From assembly GCA_963422445.2 (NCBI GenBank), contig OY729512.2, positions 5,394,001 through 5,458,000 of the forward strand: DNA of 64,000 nucleotides, read 5' to 3'. Position numbers and translations under genes: made by a program. The notes beneath the pieces were generated by a model. The model made no database searches. It was not told the origin of the DNA and worked only from the letters and a program-made list of their open reading frames with translations. Positions 8,236 through 17,875 of the stretch are shown here, in pieces. Position 1 is the stretch's first letter. Each line of letters opens with the position of its first letter. Origin of the DNA: G963422445 sp963422445 (lineage in GTDB: Bacteria > Pseudomonadota > Alphaproteobacteria > Thalassobaculales > Thalassobaculaceae).

Positions 8236-9671
8236 GTGCGCTCCTTCTCCACTCGCCGGGAAGGCCGGAGCGGCGCGGCACCAGCCAGATCATCGGTAAG
8301 GACACGACCAGCAAGGCTGTTGGCATGGCCAGCAACAATGCGGACATCGGCAACGGTCCCAATCAGCCGTTCCGGCCCCTCGAAATGGACCGCCTGCATG
8401 TAAGGCCCACGCCCAAGCAACTGGCCCGGCCGCTGGCCACGACGTTCGACAAGCACTTGTTGTACGGTTCCCACGCTCACCACATTGGCCGCCTGTTGCT
8501 GACTTGCGAGCAGTTGCTGAAGAGATTGCAGGCGTTCCGTCTTCACGGTCTCCGGGACCTGATCATCCGACGCTGCCGGTGTGCCGGGGCGTGGGCTGTA
8601 TTTGAAGGAGTAGGCTTGAGCGTAACCGACCCGGGTCACCAGACGCAGCGTGTCGGCAAAGTCCGCCCCGGTCTCGCCGGGATGGCCGACGATGAAGTCC
8701 GACGACAGGGCTAGGTCGGGCCGGACATCGCGCAGCCGTTCGACCAGACGCAGATAGAAGGCGCTGTCATGTTTCCGGTTCATTGCCGTAAGGATCCTGT
8801 CGGACCCCGACTGCACCGGGAGATGCAGATAGGGCATCAGTGCCGGGACTTCACCATGGGCGGCAATCAGATCGTCGTCCATGTCCCGCGGATGTGACGT
8901 GGTATAACGAATTCGTTCGAGGTAGTCGATTTCGGCCAGATCACGTATCAGTCGCCCGAGATTCCAGCTATGGCCGTCGGGACCCGTGCCATGATAAGCG
9001 TTGACGTTCTGGCCCAGCAATGTGATCTCGCGGGCACCTCCCGCAACCAGCCGAACCGCCTCTTCGCGGACCGCCGTAACCGGACGCGACGCCTCGGCGC
9101 CGCGCGTGTAGGGCACCACGCAAAACGAACAGAACTTGTCGCATCCCTCTTGCACTGTCAGAAACGCATTGACCTTTGATAAACTTTCCTGCGGCAGATG
9201 GTCGAACTTGCTTTCGACAGGAAATTCCGTTTCAATAATGCTGGCACCATGAAGCCCGGCCCGGCCCGGCGCGGTCGCCCGCGACAACATTTCCGGCAAC
9301 CGATGATAGATCTGGGGACCGAACACCAAATCGACATAAGGAGCCCGAGCCGCGATTTCCGCACCTTCGGCCTGGGCGACACAGCCGGCCACTGCGAGCA
9401 GAACGTCGCGACCTTCAGAGTGTGCACTGGATTTCAGACGTCTCAGCCTGCCCAGTTCGGAAAACACTTTTTCCGTCGCCTTCTCGCGAATGTGGCAGGT
9501 ATTGAGGATAATCAGATCAGCCTGCTCCGGACTGTCAACGGTGGTGTATCCGAACCGTGCCAGGATGTCTGTCATGCGACCGGAGTCATAGACATTCATC
9601 TGACAGCCATAGGTCTTGATGAAAAGCGATTTTTTCCGAGCCTTATCGCATAGCCTGTCTGATACCGTCAT
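8232..9671 (-). CDS. miaB: tRNA-2-methylthio-N6-dimethylallyladenosine synthase MiaB
   Basis: MiaB is a radical-SAM methylthiotransferase acting on i6A37 of tRNA. Visible parts are the N-terminal UPF0004 domain (FIKTYGCQMNVYDS, LNTCHIREKA), the radical SAM motif CDKFCSFC, the PYLHLPVQSGSD segment and a C-terminal TRAM domain. I chose ATG 9671 (MTVSDRL, 479 residues) because an AAGGA site sits before it; an in-frame ATG at 9704 would add 11 residues. It is the first gene of the phoH-ybeY-corC-lnt series. Confidence 0.95.
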   Translation of the reverse strand: MTVSDRLCDKARKKSLFIKTYGCQMNVYDSGRMTDILARFGYTTVDSPEQADLIILNTCHIREKATEKVFSELGRLRRLKSSAHSEGRDVLLAVAGCVAQAEGAEIAARAPYVDLVFGPQIYHRLPEMLSRATAPGRAGLHGASIIETEFPVESKFDHLPQESLSKVNAFLTVQEGCDKFCSFCVVPYTRGAEASRPVTAVREEAVRLVAGGAREITLLGQNVNAYHGTGPDGHSWNLGRLIRDLAEIDYLERIRYTTSHPRDMDDDLIAAHGEVPALMPYLHLPVQSGSDRILTAMNRKHDSAFYLRLVERLRDVRPDLALSSDFIVGHPGETGADFADTLRLVTRVGYAQAYSFKYSPRPGTPAASDDQVPETVKTERLQSLQQLLASQQQAANVVSVGTVQQVLVERRGQRPGQLLGRGPYMQAVHFEGPERLIGTVADVRIVAGHANSLAGRVLTDDLAGAAPLRPSRRVEKERT

Positions 9672-9770
9672 TCGGCATCCTTCAACGTGCTGTCCGCTTG
9701 CCATCGCTGATGTCTGGACACGATTCCCTCTGTCTGAAACGGGAACAAGCTAGCATCCGCCATCGACAAG

Positions 9771-10652
9771 TCAAGCCTCGCGCGCCGATTTCGACGCTGG
9801 CGGCACACCATAATCGGCGCCGGCGACGACCTTGGCGTGGCAGTGCCGGGCCAGGCTCTTGCGATCTGTGTATCGGGACGCTCGAACCGGTTCATGAAAG
9901 ACGACTCGCACCTCAAGCGCACCGCAGGACACGGCCACCCAGAGATGGGGCAGCATTTCCATCTCCCCGTACCAGGCGACGAGCGGGCGCAGCGCCCGGC
10001 CCAGCGGTATTCCGTTGAGTCGGGTATAACGAAGCGATACCGGCTGTATGATCGTATCGGTCCCGTCGACAGCCGCGAACAAGGTACTCTTGAAGGGCAA
10101 GACGCGAATGCCATCACCACTAGTGCCTTCCGGGAACACGATCAGCCGGTCGCCCTTTTCGAGGTGCCGCCGCACCTGCTCGATCTCACCGCGTGCGCTG
10201 CTGGCTCGGCGTTCGATGAAGAGTGTTCGAGACAGCCGGGCCAGAGTGCCGAACACCGGCCAACCCGATACGTCACTCTTGGCAACAAAGCGAGCCTGAA
10301 GCACGGCGCCCAGCACGATAATGTCGAGATAGGAGACATGGTTGCTTACAAAGAGCGTTCTCGGTTCTGCCGACGGCTGACCTTCGCGGACAATGGTCAT
10401 GCCGATGATCCACGCCGTCAGCCTGTGATGAAAACGGGGAATCCGGTCGGCGAGGCGTGGCCAGAAGGCAAGCGCCAGTAATTGCACCGGCAGCAACGCC
10501 GTGGTGACGCTGGCATAGGCGAACAGGCGGAATAATGACGACAGATGCGGCGACGAACTTGGTACCGTGAAGGACGCACGGTCCCAATAGGCAGATCTCG
10601 GCCTGTTTTCATCAAAGTCGTCGGAGTCGGCTTCTGGCAGATCAGTCGTCAC
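9771..10652 (-). CDS. olsA: Lysophospholipid acyltransferase, likely OlsA of ornithine-lipid synthesis
   Basis: This is a PlsC-type 1-acylglycerol-3-phosphate acyltransferase of 293 residues. The catalytic NHX4D motif is present as NHVSYLD and the substrate motif as FPEGTSGDG, with a hydrophobic stretch before them (residues 40-90). The start overlaps the stop of the neighbouring OlsB-like gene by four bases. In ornithine-lipid pathways OlsB makes lyso-ornithine lipid and OlsA adds the second acyl chain, so the pairing argues for OlsA rather than general phospholipid synthesis. The biochemical assignment is inferred from context. Confidence 0.8.
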   Translation of the reverse strand: MTTDLPEADSDDFDENRPRSAYWDRASFTVPSSSPHLSSLFRLFAYASVTTALLPVQLLALAFWPRLADRIPRFHHRLTAWIIGMTIVREGQPSAEPRTLFVSNHVSYLDIIVLGAVLQARFVAKSDVSGWPVFGTLARLSRTLFIERRASSARGEIEQVRRHLEKGDRLIVFPEGTSGDGIRVLPFKSTLFAAVDGTDTIIQPVSLRYTRLNGIPLGRALRPLVAWYGEMEMLPHLWVAVSCGALEVRVVFHEPVRASRYTDRKSLARHCHAKVVAGADYGVPPASKSAREA

Positions 10653-11521
10653 TGTGGAAGCGAGTCCCTGACGGTTCGCACGTAGTGCTTGAAATAGCGT
10701 TCGCTGACCGACGCCGTGCGCACCACGACGCAGACATCAGTGGTTTTGAACTGCCGGTCGACGACCGCGCCATCTCCCACCCAACCGCCAAGCCGGAGAT
10801 AGCCGCGAATCAACGGCGGCAGACCATTCAGAATCTCCCGGACATCGATCTTATCGGGCGCAACAGTGTCCATTCCGACATAGTAGCGATCATGCGCCCG
10901 TGGGCACAGCTCACCCGGCGCCTGGCAATTGTGATGCAGATAGGACAAGGTCATCGCGTGCTGGCCGGGGTCGGTACCGGGAAAGCTGGCACAGCCGAAC
11001 AGCAATTCGATCTGGTGATGAAAGACATAAGCCGCAAGGCCTTTCCACAGGAGTTGCATCGCCGTGCGAGTCCGGTGCTGGACATCAACGCAGGACCGGC
11101 CGACCTCCATGATCTCGCCGGGGACGGCGAGCAGTTTTGAAATGTCGAATTCCTGAGACGTGTAGAAGCCGCCATGCAGTTCGGCCACCTGACGCCGCAT
11201 GATACGATAGGTTCCGACCACTTTTTCCTCGCTGTCGTGGTCGATGACAAGCAAATGATCGGCCGCCATGTCGAACCGGTCGTGATCGCGGCCGAGAGCA
11301 ACGATTTCGGGCGACGGAATCGCTCCCATCTCTTCATAGAAAACGCGATATCTGAGAGTCTGGGCGGCCTCGATCTCGGATTCGTTCAGCGCCAAGCGAA
11401 CCTCGATCGAACCCGACCGGATGACGATCGGGAGCGTGGTCCGGGATGTCTGCTCCGGCGCGGTTTCTGAGGGAGGCGAAGCTTTCGAACCTGTCATGTC
11501 GATTCCAGAAAACCCGGCCAA
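10649..11521 (-). CDS. olsB: GNAT-fold ornithine N-acyltransferase, OlsB-like
   Basis: The 290-residue product matches the OlsB/haemolysin-like GNAT family. The segments AAQTLRYRVFYEEMGA, DHLLVIDH and VGTYRIMR, followed by a conserved EVGRSCV, are characteristic. OlsB transfers a 3-hydroxyacyl chain from acyl carrier protein to the alpha-amino group of ornithine. The likely start is the internal ATG at 11497 (MTGSKASPP), but the longer frame from 11521 cannot be excluded. It overlaps olsA and forms a two-gene unit with it. Ornithine lipids are phosphorus-free membrane lipids often made under phosphate stress. Confidence 0.82.
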   Translation of the reverse strand: MAGFSGIDMTGSKASPPSETAPEQTSRTTLPIVIRSGSIEVRLALNESEIEAAQTLRYRVFYEEMGAIPSPEIVALGRDHDRFDMAADHLLVIDHDSEEKVVGTYRIMRRQVAELHGGFYTSQEFDISKLLAVPGEIMEVGRSCVDVQHRTRTAMQLLWKGLAAYVFHHQIELLFGCASFPGTDPGQHAMTLSYLHHNCQAPGELCPRAHDRYYVGMDTVAPDKIDVREILNGLPPLIRGYLRLGGWVGDGAVVDRQFKTTDVCVVVRTASVSERYFKHYVRTVRDSLPQ

Positions 11522-11654
11522 TCCGATTATTGTCCACGGTCCGCAGAAAAACAGTCTAACACGCTACCCTCGCCCTTTGCGAAATCATTCAGACAGCCTT
11601 GACAGATGGCAAATCCGGTGCCCATGCACGACCCGGCGCGCCGACCCTCGTCGT

Positions 11655-12074
11655 TCACTTGCGTAAACCACGCCCGCTACTGCCCAGACCGATTTGCTTG
11701 GCGAGATTGCTCCGCTGCTTCGCGTAGTTTGGCGCAATCATCGGATAGTCGGCAGGCAGGCCCCAACGACTCCGATATTCGTCCGGTGTCATGTTGTATG
11801 CGGCCATGAGATGCCGTTTCAGCATCTTCAGGCGTTTTCCATCTTCCAGACAAACGATGTAGTCGGGCGTTACGGATTCGGAAATCGGGACCGCCGGTTC
11901 GGGCGATCCGGATTCGGCCCCGTCATCTGCAGGACCAAGCTCGGATAGGGTCTGATGTACGGTTTCGATCAATCGCGGCACATCTTCGGCCGGAACGGTG
12001 TTGTTCGACAGATAGGCCGTGACCACCGCCACTGTGGCTCCGATATGATCGCGCCTCGCAGGATGGTCGCCCAT
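11655..12074 (-). CDS. mucR: MucR/Ros family zinc-finger transcriptional regulator
   Basis: The 139-residue protein has the Ros/MucR zinc-finger region YIVCLEDGKRLKMLKRHLMAAYNMTPDEYRSRWGLP (written in two halves in the family: the C-x2 position is degenerate and only one Cys is seen, as in many MucR-type proteins) and ends in a basic tail. MucR proteins bind AT-rich DNA and act as H-NS-like silencers controlling surface polysaccharide, motility and cell cycle genes. The upstream 40 bases are strikingly AT-rich, including overlapping TATA steps, as expected for an autoregulated MucR promoter. Confidence 0.92.
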   Translation of the reverse strand: MGDHPARRDHIGATVAVVTAYLSNNTVPAEDVPRLIETVHQTLSELGPADDGAESGSPEPAVPISESVTPDYIVCLEDGKRLKMLKRHLMAAYNMTPDEYRSRWGLPADYPMIAPNYAKQRSNLAKQIGLGSSGRGLRK

Positions 12075-12280
12075 TTACCGACCCCGTTCCGTAATCGGCG
12101 TCATGATAGTATATTGTATCATAACGCCGGAAAATCATACTGTTCGCGGACCGGATAAGGCAAGCGTAAAATGCCGGATCACGCGACTAGGTTCCGGCAC
12201 CCGGTTCCGCGGATTTCCGTCGTGGTCCGTCGATCGTAGCCCCGGCCGCGGAGCCGTGTTAGACTGCCCGTCCAGCCGAT

Positions 12281-13258
12281 ATGGGAGACAGGTGGATGAC
12301 ACGACGGGCATTGCGCATCGTTCTGGCCCGGCCGCGCGGGTTTTGCGCCGGGGTTGTCCGCGCCGTCGATATCGTCGAACGGACCCTCGAACGATTCGGA
12401 GCGCCGGTCCATGTCCGCCATGAAATCGTGCACAACCGGCATGTCGTTGACGACTTCCGCCGCAAGGGCGCACGTTTCGTCGAAGAGCTCGACGAGGTTC
12501 CGGATAGTGCCATCACCGTGTTCAGTGCGCACGGCGTCGCGCCGTCGGTCGAGACTGATGCCGTGCGGCGCAACCTGCATGTGATCGATGCGACCTGCCC
12601 TCTCGTCAGGAAAATCCACAACGACGCCAGGCGCTTTGCGCGCCAGGGTTACGATGTGGTGCTGATCGGCCATTCCGGCCATCCGGAAGTCATCGGAACC
12701 ATGGGACAGGTCGACGGGCCCGTGCATCTGGTCTCGACCGTCGAAGAGGTCGCGGCCTTGCGTCCGGCATCGTCGGATCGTCTGGCTTATGTCACCCAGA
12801 CGACTCTCAGCGTCGATGATACCCGGGACATCATTGCCGCCCTCCAGGACCGGTTCCCCGGCATCGCCGGGCCCGAAATCGATGGTATCTGTTACGCGAC
12901 CCAGAACCGTCAAACCGCTGTTCGCGCGCTTGCAACCGATGTCGACCTGATTTTGGTGATCGGCGCCCGCAACAGTTCGAATTCAAATCGTCTTCGCGAA
13001 ATCGGCAACGAGGCCGGTGTCGAAACCCATCTCGTGTCCGATGCCGGCATGGTCGACCCGGCATGGCTGAACGGCAAGCAGGCTGTCGGCATCACTGCCG
13101 GAGCATCCGCACCGGAGTTTCTGGTGCAGGAGATGATCGACCATCTCGGCACGTCGTACGACATCGCCGTGACTGAAATGGACGGTCCCGACGAGTCGGT
13201 TTACTTCAAGCTGCCGCGGGAATTGCAGACCCCGGACGAGGCGGACCGGGACGGATGA
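12281..13258 (+). CDS. ispH: 4-hydroxy-3-methylbut-2-enyl diphosphate reductase
   Basis: IspH is the last enzyme of the MEP isoprenoid pathway and carries a 4Fe-4S cluster. The three cluster cysteines are visible in PRGFCAGV, DATCPLV and GICYATQNRQ; the SGHPEVIGTMGQ and GARNSSNSNRL substrate segments are present. The best start is ATG 12296 (MTRRALRIV) because GGAG lies ten bases upstream; ATG 12281 adds five residues. It is divergent from mucR. In many relatives thrB and rnhA follow ispH, but here mobile DNA follows instead. Confidence 0.95.
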   Translation: MGDRWMTRRALRIVLARPRGFCAGVVRAVDIVERTLERFGAPVHVRHEIVHNRHVVDDFRRKGARFVEELDEVPDSAITVFSAHGVAPSVETDAVRRNLHVIDATCPLVRKIHNDARRFARQGYDVVLIGHSGHPEVIGTMGQVDGPVHLVSTVEEVAALRPASSDRLAYVTQTTLSVDDTRDIIAALQDRFPGIAGPEIDGICYATQNRQTAVRALATDVDLILVIGARNSSNSNRLREIGNEAGVETHLVSDAGMVDPAWLNGKQAVGITAGASAPEFLVQEMIDHLGTSYDIAVTEMDGPDESVYFKLPRELQTPDEADRDG

Positions 13259-13495
13259 AGCGGAGTCGCGCCGAACTGACTGGCTGGGTGGCTAACGCTC
13301 GGGGCGCTCTGCCCGGTGGCACGGGCAGTGCTGGATGTTTTGGCGCGCAAAACGTCCCAGCCGTCTCCGATGGTAACCCTGGCGATACAACCGCGTAGTT
13401 CATCGTTTTCCGGGATGTCTGCTCGTCCTGCTGCCTCGCAAGCTTCCGGAAGCCCGGCCCCTGTCGCGCGGTCGTTCATTGCTGATTCACGCTGA
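13259..13495. other. Non-coding stretch after ispH
   Basis: About 240 bases with no recognisable gene. A 47-codon frame starts at ATG 13255 overlapping the ispH stop, but I see no homology in it. The expected next genes of this neighbourhood are absent, so the segment may be a remnant left by the mobile-element insertions that begin immediately downstream. Confidence 0.5.
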
Positions 13496-13513
13496 GAGCC
13501 TGACCTAAAACTA
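13496..13513. repeat. End fragment of an IS5-family element
   Basis: GAGCCTGACCTAAAACTA here matches, with one difference, the end of the IS5-type element at 60,432-60,449 read on its minus strand. It stops exactly at the TA where the IS630 copy begins, so an older IS end was cut by the IS630 insertion. Confidence 0.6.
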
Positions 13514-14779
13514 GTGGATTAATCGTTACAGAGATATCCGTTATTGTATTCTTCTGAACCGCTTATGCACGTGGCTCCGGTGAAACGCACATGCAGCGTT
13601 TGGCGTGCCGGGAATAGTCGACATCGGGGGCAACATCGTGTGCCACCGGAGCCACATGCATAAGCGGTTCTTCTGATTTACCGATCACGGAGGTCTGCGA
13701 GATGCGCCCTGGTGTTTCATTCACGCTCACTTCAGGCGACCGGCATCGCCTTGAAACGGTTGTCTCTGACCCGAAGAGCCCGCAGAAGCACGTCTGGCAG
13801 GCGCGCATCGTTCTTCTGAGCGACGACGGGCTCGGCACGATGGCCATCATGAGAGAAACCGGCAAGGCGAAGAACAGTGTCTGGCGCTGGCAGGACCGCT
13901 TCTATGGAAGACGGTGTGGACGGATTTCTGCGGGACAAGACGCGTCCGCCGGGCAAGACACCTCCGGCTCCTGAGCCGGTGGCGAAGATCATAGGGTTGA
14001 CCCACACCTCGCCGCCTCACGCGGCGACCCACTGGACGCTGCGGGCGATGGCGAAGGCTGTGGGGATGCCGCTTCGAGGGTCTGGGCGGTCTGGCAGGCG
14101 CATGGCCTGATGCCGCACCGCTGGCGGCCGTTCACGCTTTCGAACGATCCCGCCTGCCTCGAGACGCTGACCGACATCGTCGGCCTCTACGTTGCGCCGC
14201 CGGCTCACGCGGTCGTGCTGTCGATCGATGACAGGTCGCACAGTCAGGCACTTGACCGCACACAGCCCGGCCTGCCGCTGAAGAAAGGCCGCGGCGCTAC
14301 CATGACACATGATTTCAGGCGCAACGGCACGACGATGCTGTTCGCCGCCCTGACCGTGCTCGACGGCACGGTCATCGGCCAGCACGCCAGTCGGCATCGC
14401 CACCAGGCGTTCCCGAGATGCCGCAACCGCATCGCGCACACGATACCCGCCGGCATCCCGGTCCATGCCATCCTCGACAACGACGCCACTCACAAGCACA
14501 AGGAAGTCCAGGTCTGGCTCGCACGCCATCCGCACTGGACCTTCCACGTCACCCCCACCTCGAGCGCGTGGCTGAACGCGGTCGAAGGCGTCTTCGCCAA
14601 GCTGACACGACGCCGTCTCAAATACGGCGCCTGCCGCTCTCAACGCGACATCCAGGACGCCATCCGCCGATTCATCGACGAACACGACACCACCGAAGCC
14701 AGGCCCTTCGTCTGGACCGCCGATCCCGATACCATCATCGCCGCAAGAAAAAGAGGGTTCCAAACGGGAATCAATCCAC
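13514..14779 (+). mobile_element. IS630-family element, copy 1, with a dead transposase
   Basis: Terminal repeats GTGGATT/AATCCAC are flanked on both sides by TA, the classic IS630 target duplication. The transposase runs plus-strand from about 13,702 (MRPGVSFTLTSGDRHR) to 14,790 with HTH and DDE parts; VLSIDD, AILDND and NAVEGVF mark the catalytic positions. It is broken: frame changes occur near 13,900 and near 14,085. The sister copy at 48,451-49,465 carries the same two frame changes. A 113-bp inverted-repeat element sits between the left end and the coding region. The right end abuts an IS5-family element. Confidence 0.88.
13557..13669 (+). mobile_element. MITE-like inverted-repeat element, family 1, copy 1 (113 bp)
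   Basis: The element begins AACCGCTTATGCACGTGG and ends with its near-perfect complement (26-bp terminal repeats, one mismatch). It is flanked by the direct repeat CTTCTG at 13551-13556 and 13670-13675. The sister IS630 copy has the same sequence with a single CTTCTG and no insert (complement of about 49,422-49,440), which proves insertion and fixes both ends. It has no coding capacity. Confidence 0.93.
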
Positions 14780-14781
14780 TA

Positions 14782-15628
14782 GATAGTGTCGTCACGAAAT
14801 ACCAGCCCAGAGCGCCAGACACCGAATCTGCACCGCGGCGAGGAACGATGCGGCATTCTTGGCGTATCGCGTGGCAATCCCACGCCAACGCTTGAGCCAC
14901 AGAAAGGCGTTCTCCACCAAATGCCGGCGCCGGTAGAGATGGACATCATACGCTCTGGGGTGCTTGCGGTTGCGCTTCGGCGGAACCACCGCAATGACTT
15001 CATGCTCCTCACAATAAGACAGAATGGCAGTCGTGTCATAGGCCTTGTCCGCCAACAAGGACTCGGCATCTATCCCTTCAATCAGCTCGACCGCTTGACT
15101 GCAATCTGCTGCCGTCCCCTCGGTCACCAACACCCGCACCGGCATCCCATGCGCGTCCACAGCCAGGTGCAGTTTCGTGTTCAGCCCCCTTTTGTGCGAT
15201 CCATCGCCTGATTGCCGCCGACCGCACCGCTCGCATGGGGATGGACCTTGAGATGACTGGCGTCAATCATCAGCCACTCATCGTCCGGCTCATCCACCAG
15301 AGGCTCCAGCAACGCCCCCCAGAGCCCCTTGTCCCGCCAGCGACAGAACCGACGATGGGTATTTTTCCAGCCTCCATAGTCCGGCGGCAAATCACGCCAG
15401 GGAGCGCCGGTGCGCAGAATCCAGCAAGACCGCATTAATGAACCGTTGATTATCCTGCGCCACCCCACCCCAACGTCCCGCTCGGTCAGGCAGATGAGGC
15501 TCCAGCAACAGCCAGACCCTATCCGAAATGTCGTGACGCCGATGAGCCAATCCCATGAGTCGCCTCCAGGAACCATCGAGTGAGTTCGACAGATAGGACA
15601 GATAAACATCACTCATGACGACACTATC
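14782..15628 (-). mobile_element. IS5-family element (two-frame transposase, disrupted)
   Basis: Terminal repeats GATAGTGTCGTCA/TGACGACACTATC are flanked by TA. Two minus-strand frames encode an IS5-type DDE transposase. The N-terminal part is at about 15,181-15,616 (PHLPDRAGRWGGVAQDN, APWRDLPPDYGGWKN, LMIDASHLKVH) and the C-terminal part at 14,792-15,190 (LLADKAYDT, RHLVENAFLWLKRWRG). The switch at an AAAAGGGGGC run near 15,185 is the usual programmed shift of this group. An extra base near 15,430 breaks the N-terminal part, so this copy is probably dead. Confidence 0.88.
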
Positions 15629-16697
15629 TAGGGTAACCGGTCGAAGCGCTTCGCGGCTTCTTGGGCAGCCTCCGCCAAACTATCCGCAGGAGCGGGAATG
15701 AGGCACCGCTTCAGGTTTTCCTGAAAGTCGCGTTTGCACATAATCTTGTTGAACAGCGCGGAATCGACCAGTGCTCGACACAAATGACCCGCCAATTCCG
15801 ACCGTAGCGTCAGAATATCCCCGATCCGTCGGGCAAGCTGACCGTCCGCCTCGGTTTCAGTCTCAGCACTGTCGAAGTACGGCGCCAGCTTCTGCACTTG
15901 TCGTGCGTGCTCGGCCTTGACTGCTTTGGCAAAATCCGAAACCACCAGAGTCGGCCAGAAAATCGGAGACTCTGACTCCATGGCCAGGACTTCGCCAAGC
16001 TCTTTGAGAGGGACACGTAAGGCCAGTGAAATAACAGCGACCGGCACCTTGGCGAGCGCCTGAACCCGATCCAGCACGCCTGCGTCGCCGCCTTGTCGAG
16101 CGACCGAGATAAGGCGCCACGATCGATCCCACTCAGGATCATCGGGGGCGGCAGCAAGCTGCCGCCATTGCTCGACGTAGGCTTCGATCCGGTCTTCTCG
16201 GGAGGTTTGGGGCACTGTGTGCGGGCTCCACACCACCGCACGTTGAACCTGTCCCTCAAGGCAGGACTGGATCAGCCAAGGCTCTTCCGACTCTCCGAGA
16301 TATTCTTCAAGATCGACCGAAGCCCCGGTCTCGATTGGTCCGACCCGATCCGCACTGCTCAGATTTGTCGCATGAAGGATTGCCTGGCGCGCCCTGTTCA
16401 GTTGAGAGGTCAGGGCGGTTTCGGGTACGACCGGCGCATCCCTTTCGAGACCCATGCGCAAGGTCCCTTCATCTACGACCGCCAGATTGTGATAGCGACG
16501 AATCTCCAGTCTGGGACTTTCCAGCCCGGAAACGACGAGACTCAAGTCGACCTGGGCGTCCGGCCCGCCTTGCGCCAGCATCGCCTGGATCAAGGGCACA
16601 TTGCTCGCAAGCGATACCTCGCCCACTAGTGGCAGGGAAATCCGACGATGTTTTCTGAGATGCAGTTCGAGATCGCCGAGCGTTCCATCCGGGGCTA
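15628..16697 (-). pseudogene. Large unrecognised protein, C-terminal fragment (gene Y, part 3)
   Basis: The minus-strand frame of about 355 residues is open from the IS630 junction at 16,697 down to 15,628. When the IS at 16,698-17,875 and one TA are removed, it joins gene Y part 2 in frame (GWRAL followed by APDGTLGDLELH). The apparent stop codon TAG is formed from the end of the IS5 element, so the true C-terminus was lost. The sequence is soluble-looking, mixed alpha/beta, with no motif I recognise. The family is unknown to me. Confidence 0.75.
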
Positions 16698-17875
16698 GTG
16701 TCCTGTACGCAAAGTTCGTATTGTTAAGGGGGTGGTGTCGATTCGGGGGGCATGGTGATGCGACTTTCGGTGGAGATCAAGCTGAGCGCGGACGAGCGCA
16801 ACGAGCTTGAGCGGCTGGCGCGCGGGCGCAAAGTCTGGCGAGGCCTGTCCGATCGGGCGCACATCGTGCTGCTGGCGGCCGAAGGGCTTACCAATGTGCA
16901 GATTGGGAGCGTGCTGGGCGTGACCAGCCAGACCGCCAGGAAGTGGCGCAATCGCTTCGCAGAGCATCGTCTTGACGGGCTTGACGACGAGCCGCGCTCC
17001 GGCCGTCCCCGGCGCATCGATGACGACGCCGTGGCCGAGGTGGTGCGCAAGACGCTTGAGGAGAAGCCTCGTGACGCGACCCAATGGAGCACGCGCTCGA
17101 TGGCGCAGGCGACGGGGTATGCGCCGTCGACGGTCAATCGCATCTGGCGAGCCTTTTCCCTTCAGCCGCACAGGAGCGAGACCTTCAAGCTCTCGGCAGA
17201 CCCCTACTTCGTGGACAAGACGCGCGACATCGTGGGGCTCTACGTGGACCCGCCGCAGCATGCCATGGTCCTCTGCGTGGACGAGAAATCGCAGGTTCAG
17301 GCCCTCGATCGCACCCAGCCGCTGCTGCCGCTGCGCCCGGGGCAGGTCGAGCGGCGCACTCACGATTACAAGCGCAACGGCACGACCTCGCTCTTCGCAG
17401 CCCTTGACGTCGCCACAGGCAAGGTCATCGGACAGTGCTATCGGCGCCACCGCAGCGTGGAGTTCCGCAAGTTCCTGGATCACGTCGAGGCCAACGTGCC
17501 GCCCGACCTCGAGATCCACATCGTCATGGACAACTACTCGACCCACAAGACGAAGACGATCCGCGACGGGTTCGCCCGGCGACCGCGCTGGCATGTTCAC
17601 TTCACCCCGACCTCTGCCTCGTGGCTCAACCAAGTCGAGCGCTTCTTCGCCGATCTGACAGAGAAGCAGATCCGGCGCGGGGTTCACCGATCGACCGTCG
17701 AGCTGGAGCAGGCGATCACCGGGTACATCGACACCGTCAACGAGGACCCCAAGCCCTTCCGCTGGCACAAGACAGCCGATGAAATCCTGGCGTCCATCAA
17801 GCGCTTCTGCCTCAGGACCCTCGAAACCGCTGCAGCCGCAACATCATAACGGTACGAACTTTGGAATCAGGACAC
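16698..17875 (+). mobile_element. Intact IS630-family element inside gene Y
   Basis: The 1,178-bp element has ends GTGTCCTG and CAGGACAC-type repeats (GTGTCCTGTACGCAAAGTTC at left, its near-complement at right) and a TA duplication on each side (16,696-16,697 and 17,876-17,877). The target was CTAG. Removing the element and one TA restores the host reading frame, so this is a recent simple insertion. Confidence 0.93.
16752..17849 (+). CDS. IS630-family transposase (intact)
   Basis: The 365-residue transposase has an N-terminal helix-turn-helix pair (LTNVQIGSVLGVTSQTARKW; WSTRSMAQATGYAPSTVNRIW) and a DDE catalytic domain with LCVDEKSQ, IVMDNYSTHK and SWLNQVERFFAD carrying the D-D-E residues. 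There is no internal stop or shift, so it may be active. The start could be the second Met codon, at 16758. It is only distantly related to the two broken IS630 copies elsewhere in the window. Confidence 0.95.
   Translation: MVMRLSVEIKLSADERNELERLARGRKVWRGLSDRAHIVLLAAEGLTNVQIGSVLGVTSQTARKWRNRFAEHRLDGLDDEPRSGRPRRIDDDAVAEVVRKTLEEKPRDATQWSTRSMAQATGYAPSTVNRIWRAFSLQPHRSETFKLSADPYFVDKTRDIVGLYVDPPQHAMVLCVDEKSQVQALDRTQPLLPLRPGQVERRTHDYKRNGTTSLFAALDVATGKVIGQCYRRHRSVEFRKFLDHVEANVPPDLEIHIVMDNYSTHKTKTIRDGFARRPRWHVHFTPTSASWLNQVERFFADLTEKQIRRGVHRSTVELEQAITGYIDTVNEDPKPFRWHKTADEILASIKRFCLRTLETAAAATS

Noticed and set aside
13201..13479. A minus-strand frame after ispH (92 codons)
   Set aside because: It overlaps the ispH 3' end in antisense and shows no recognisable domain.
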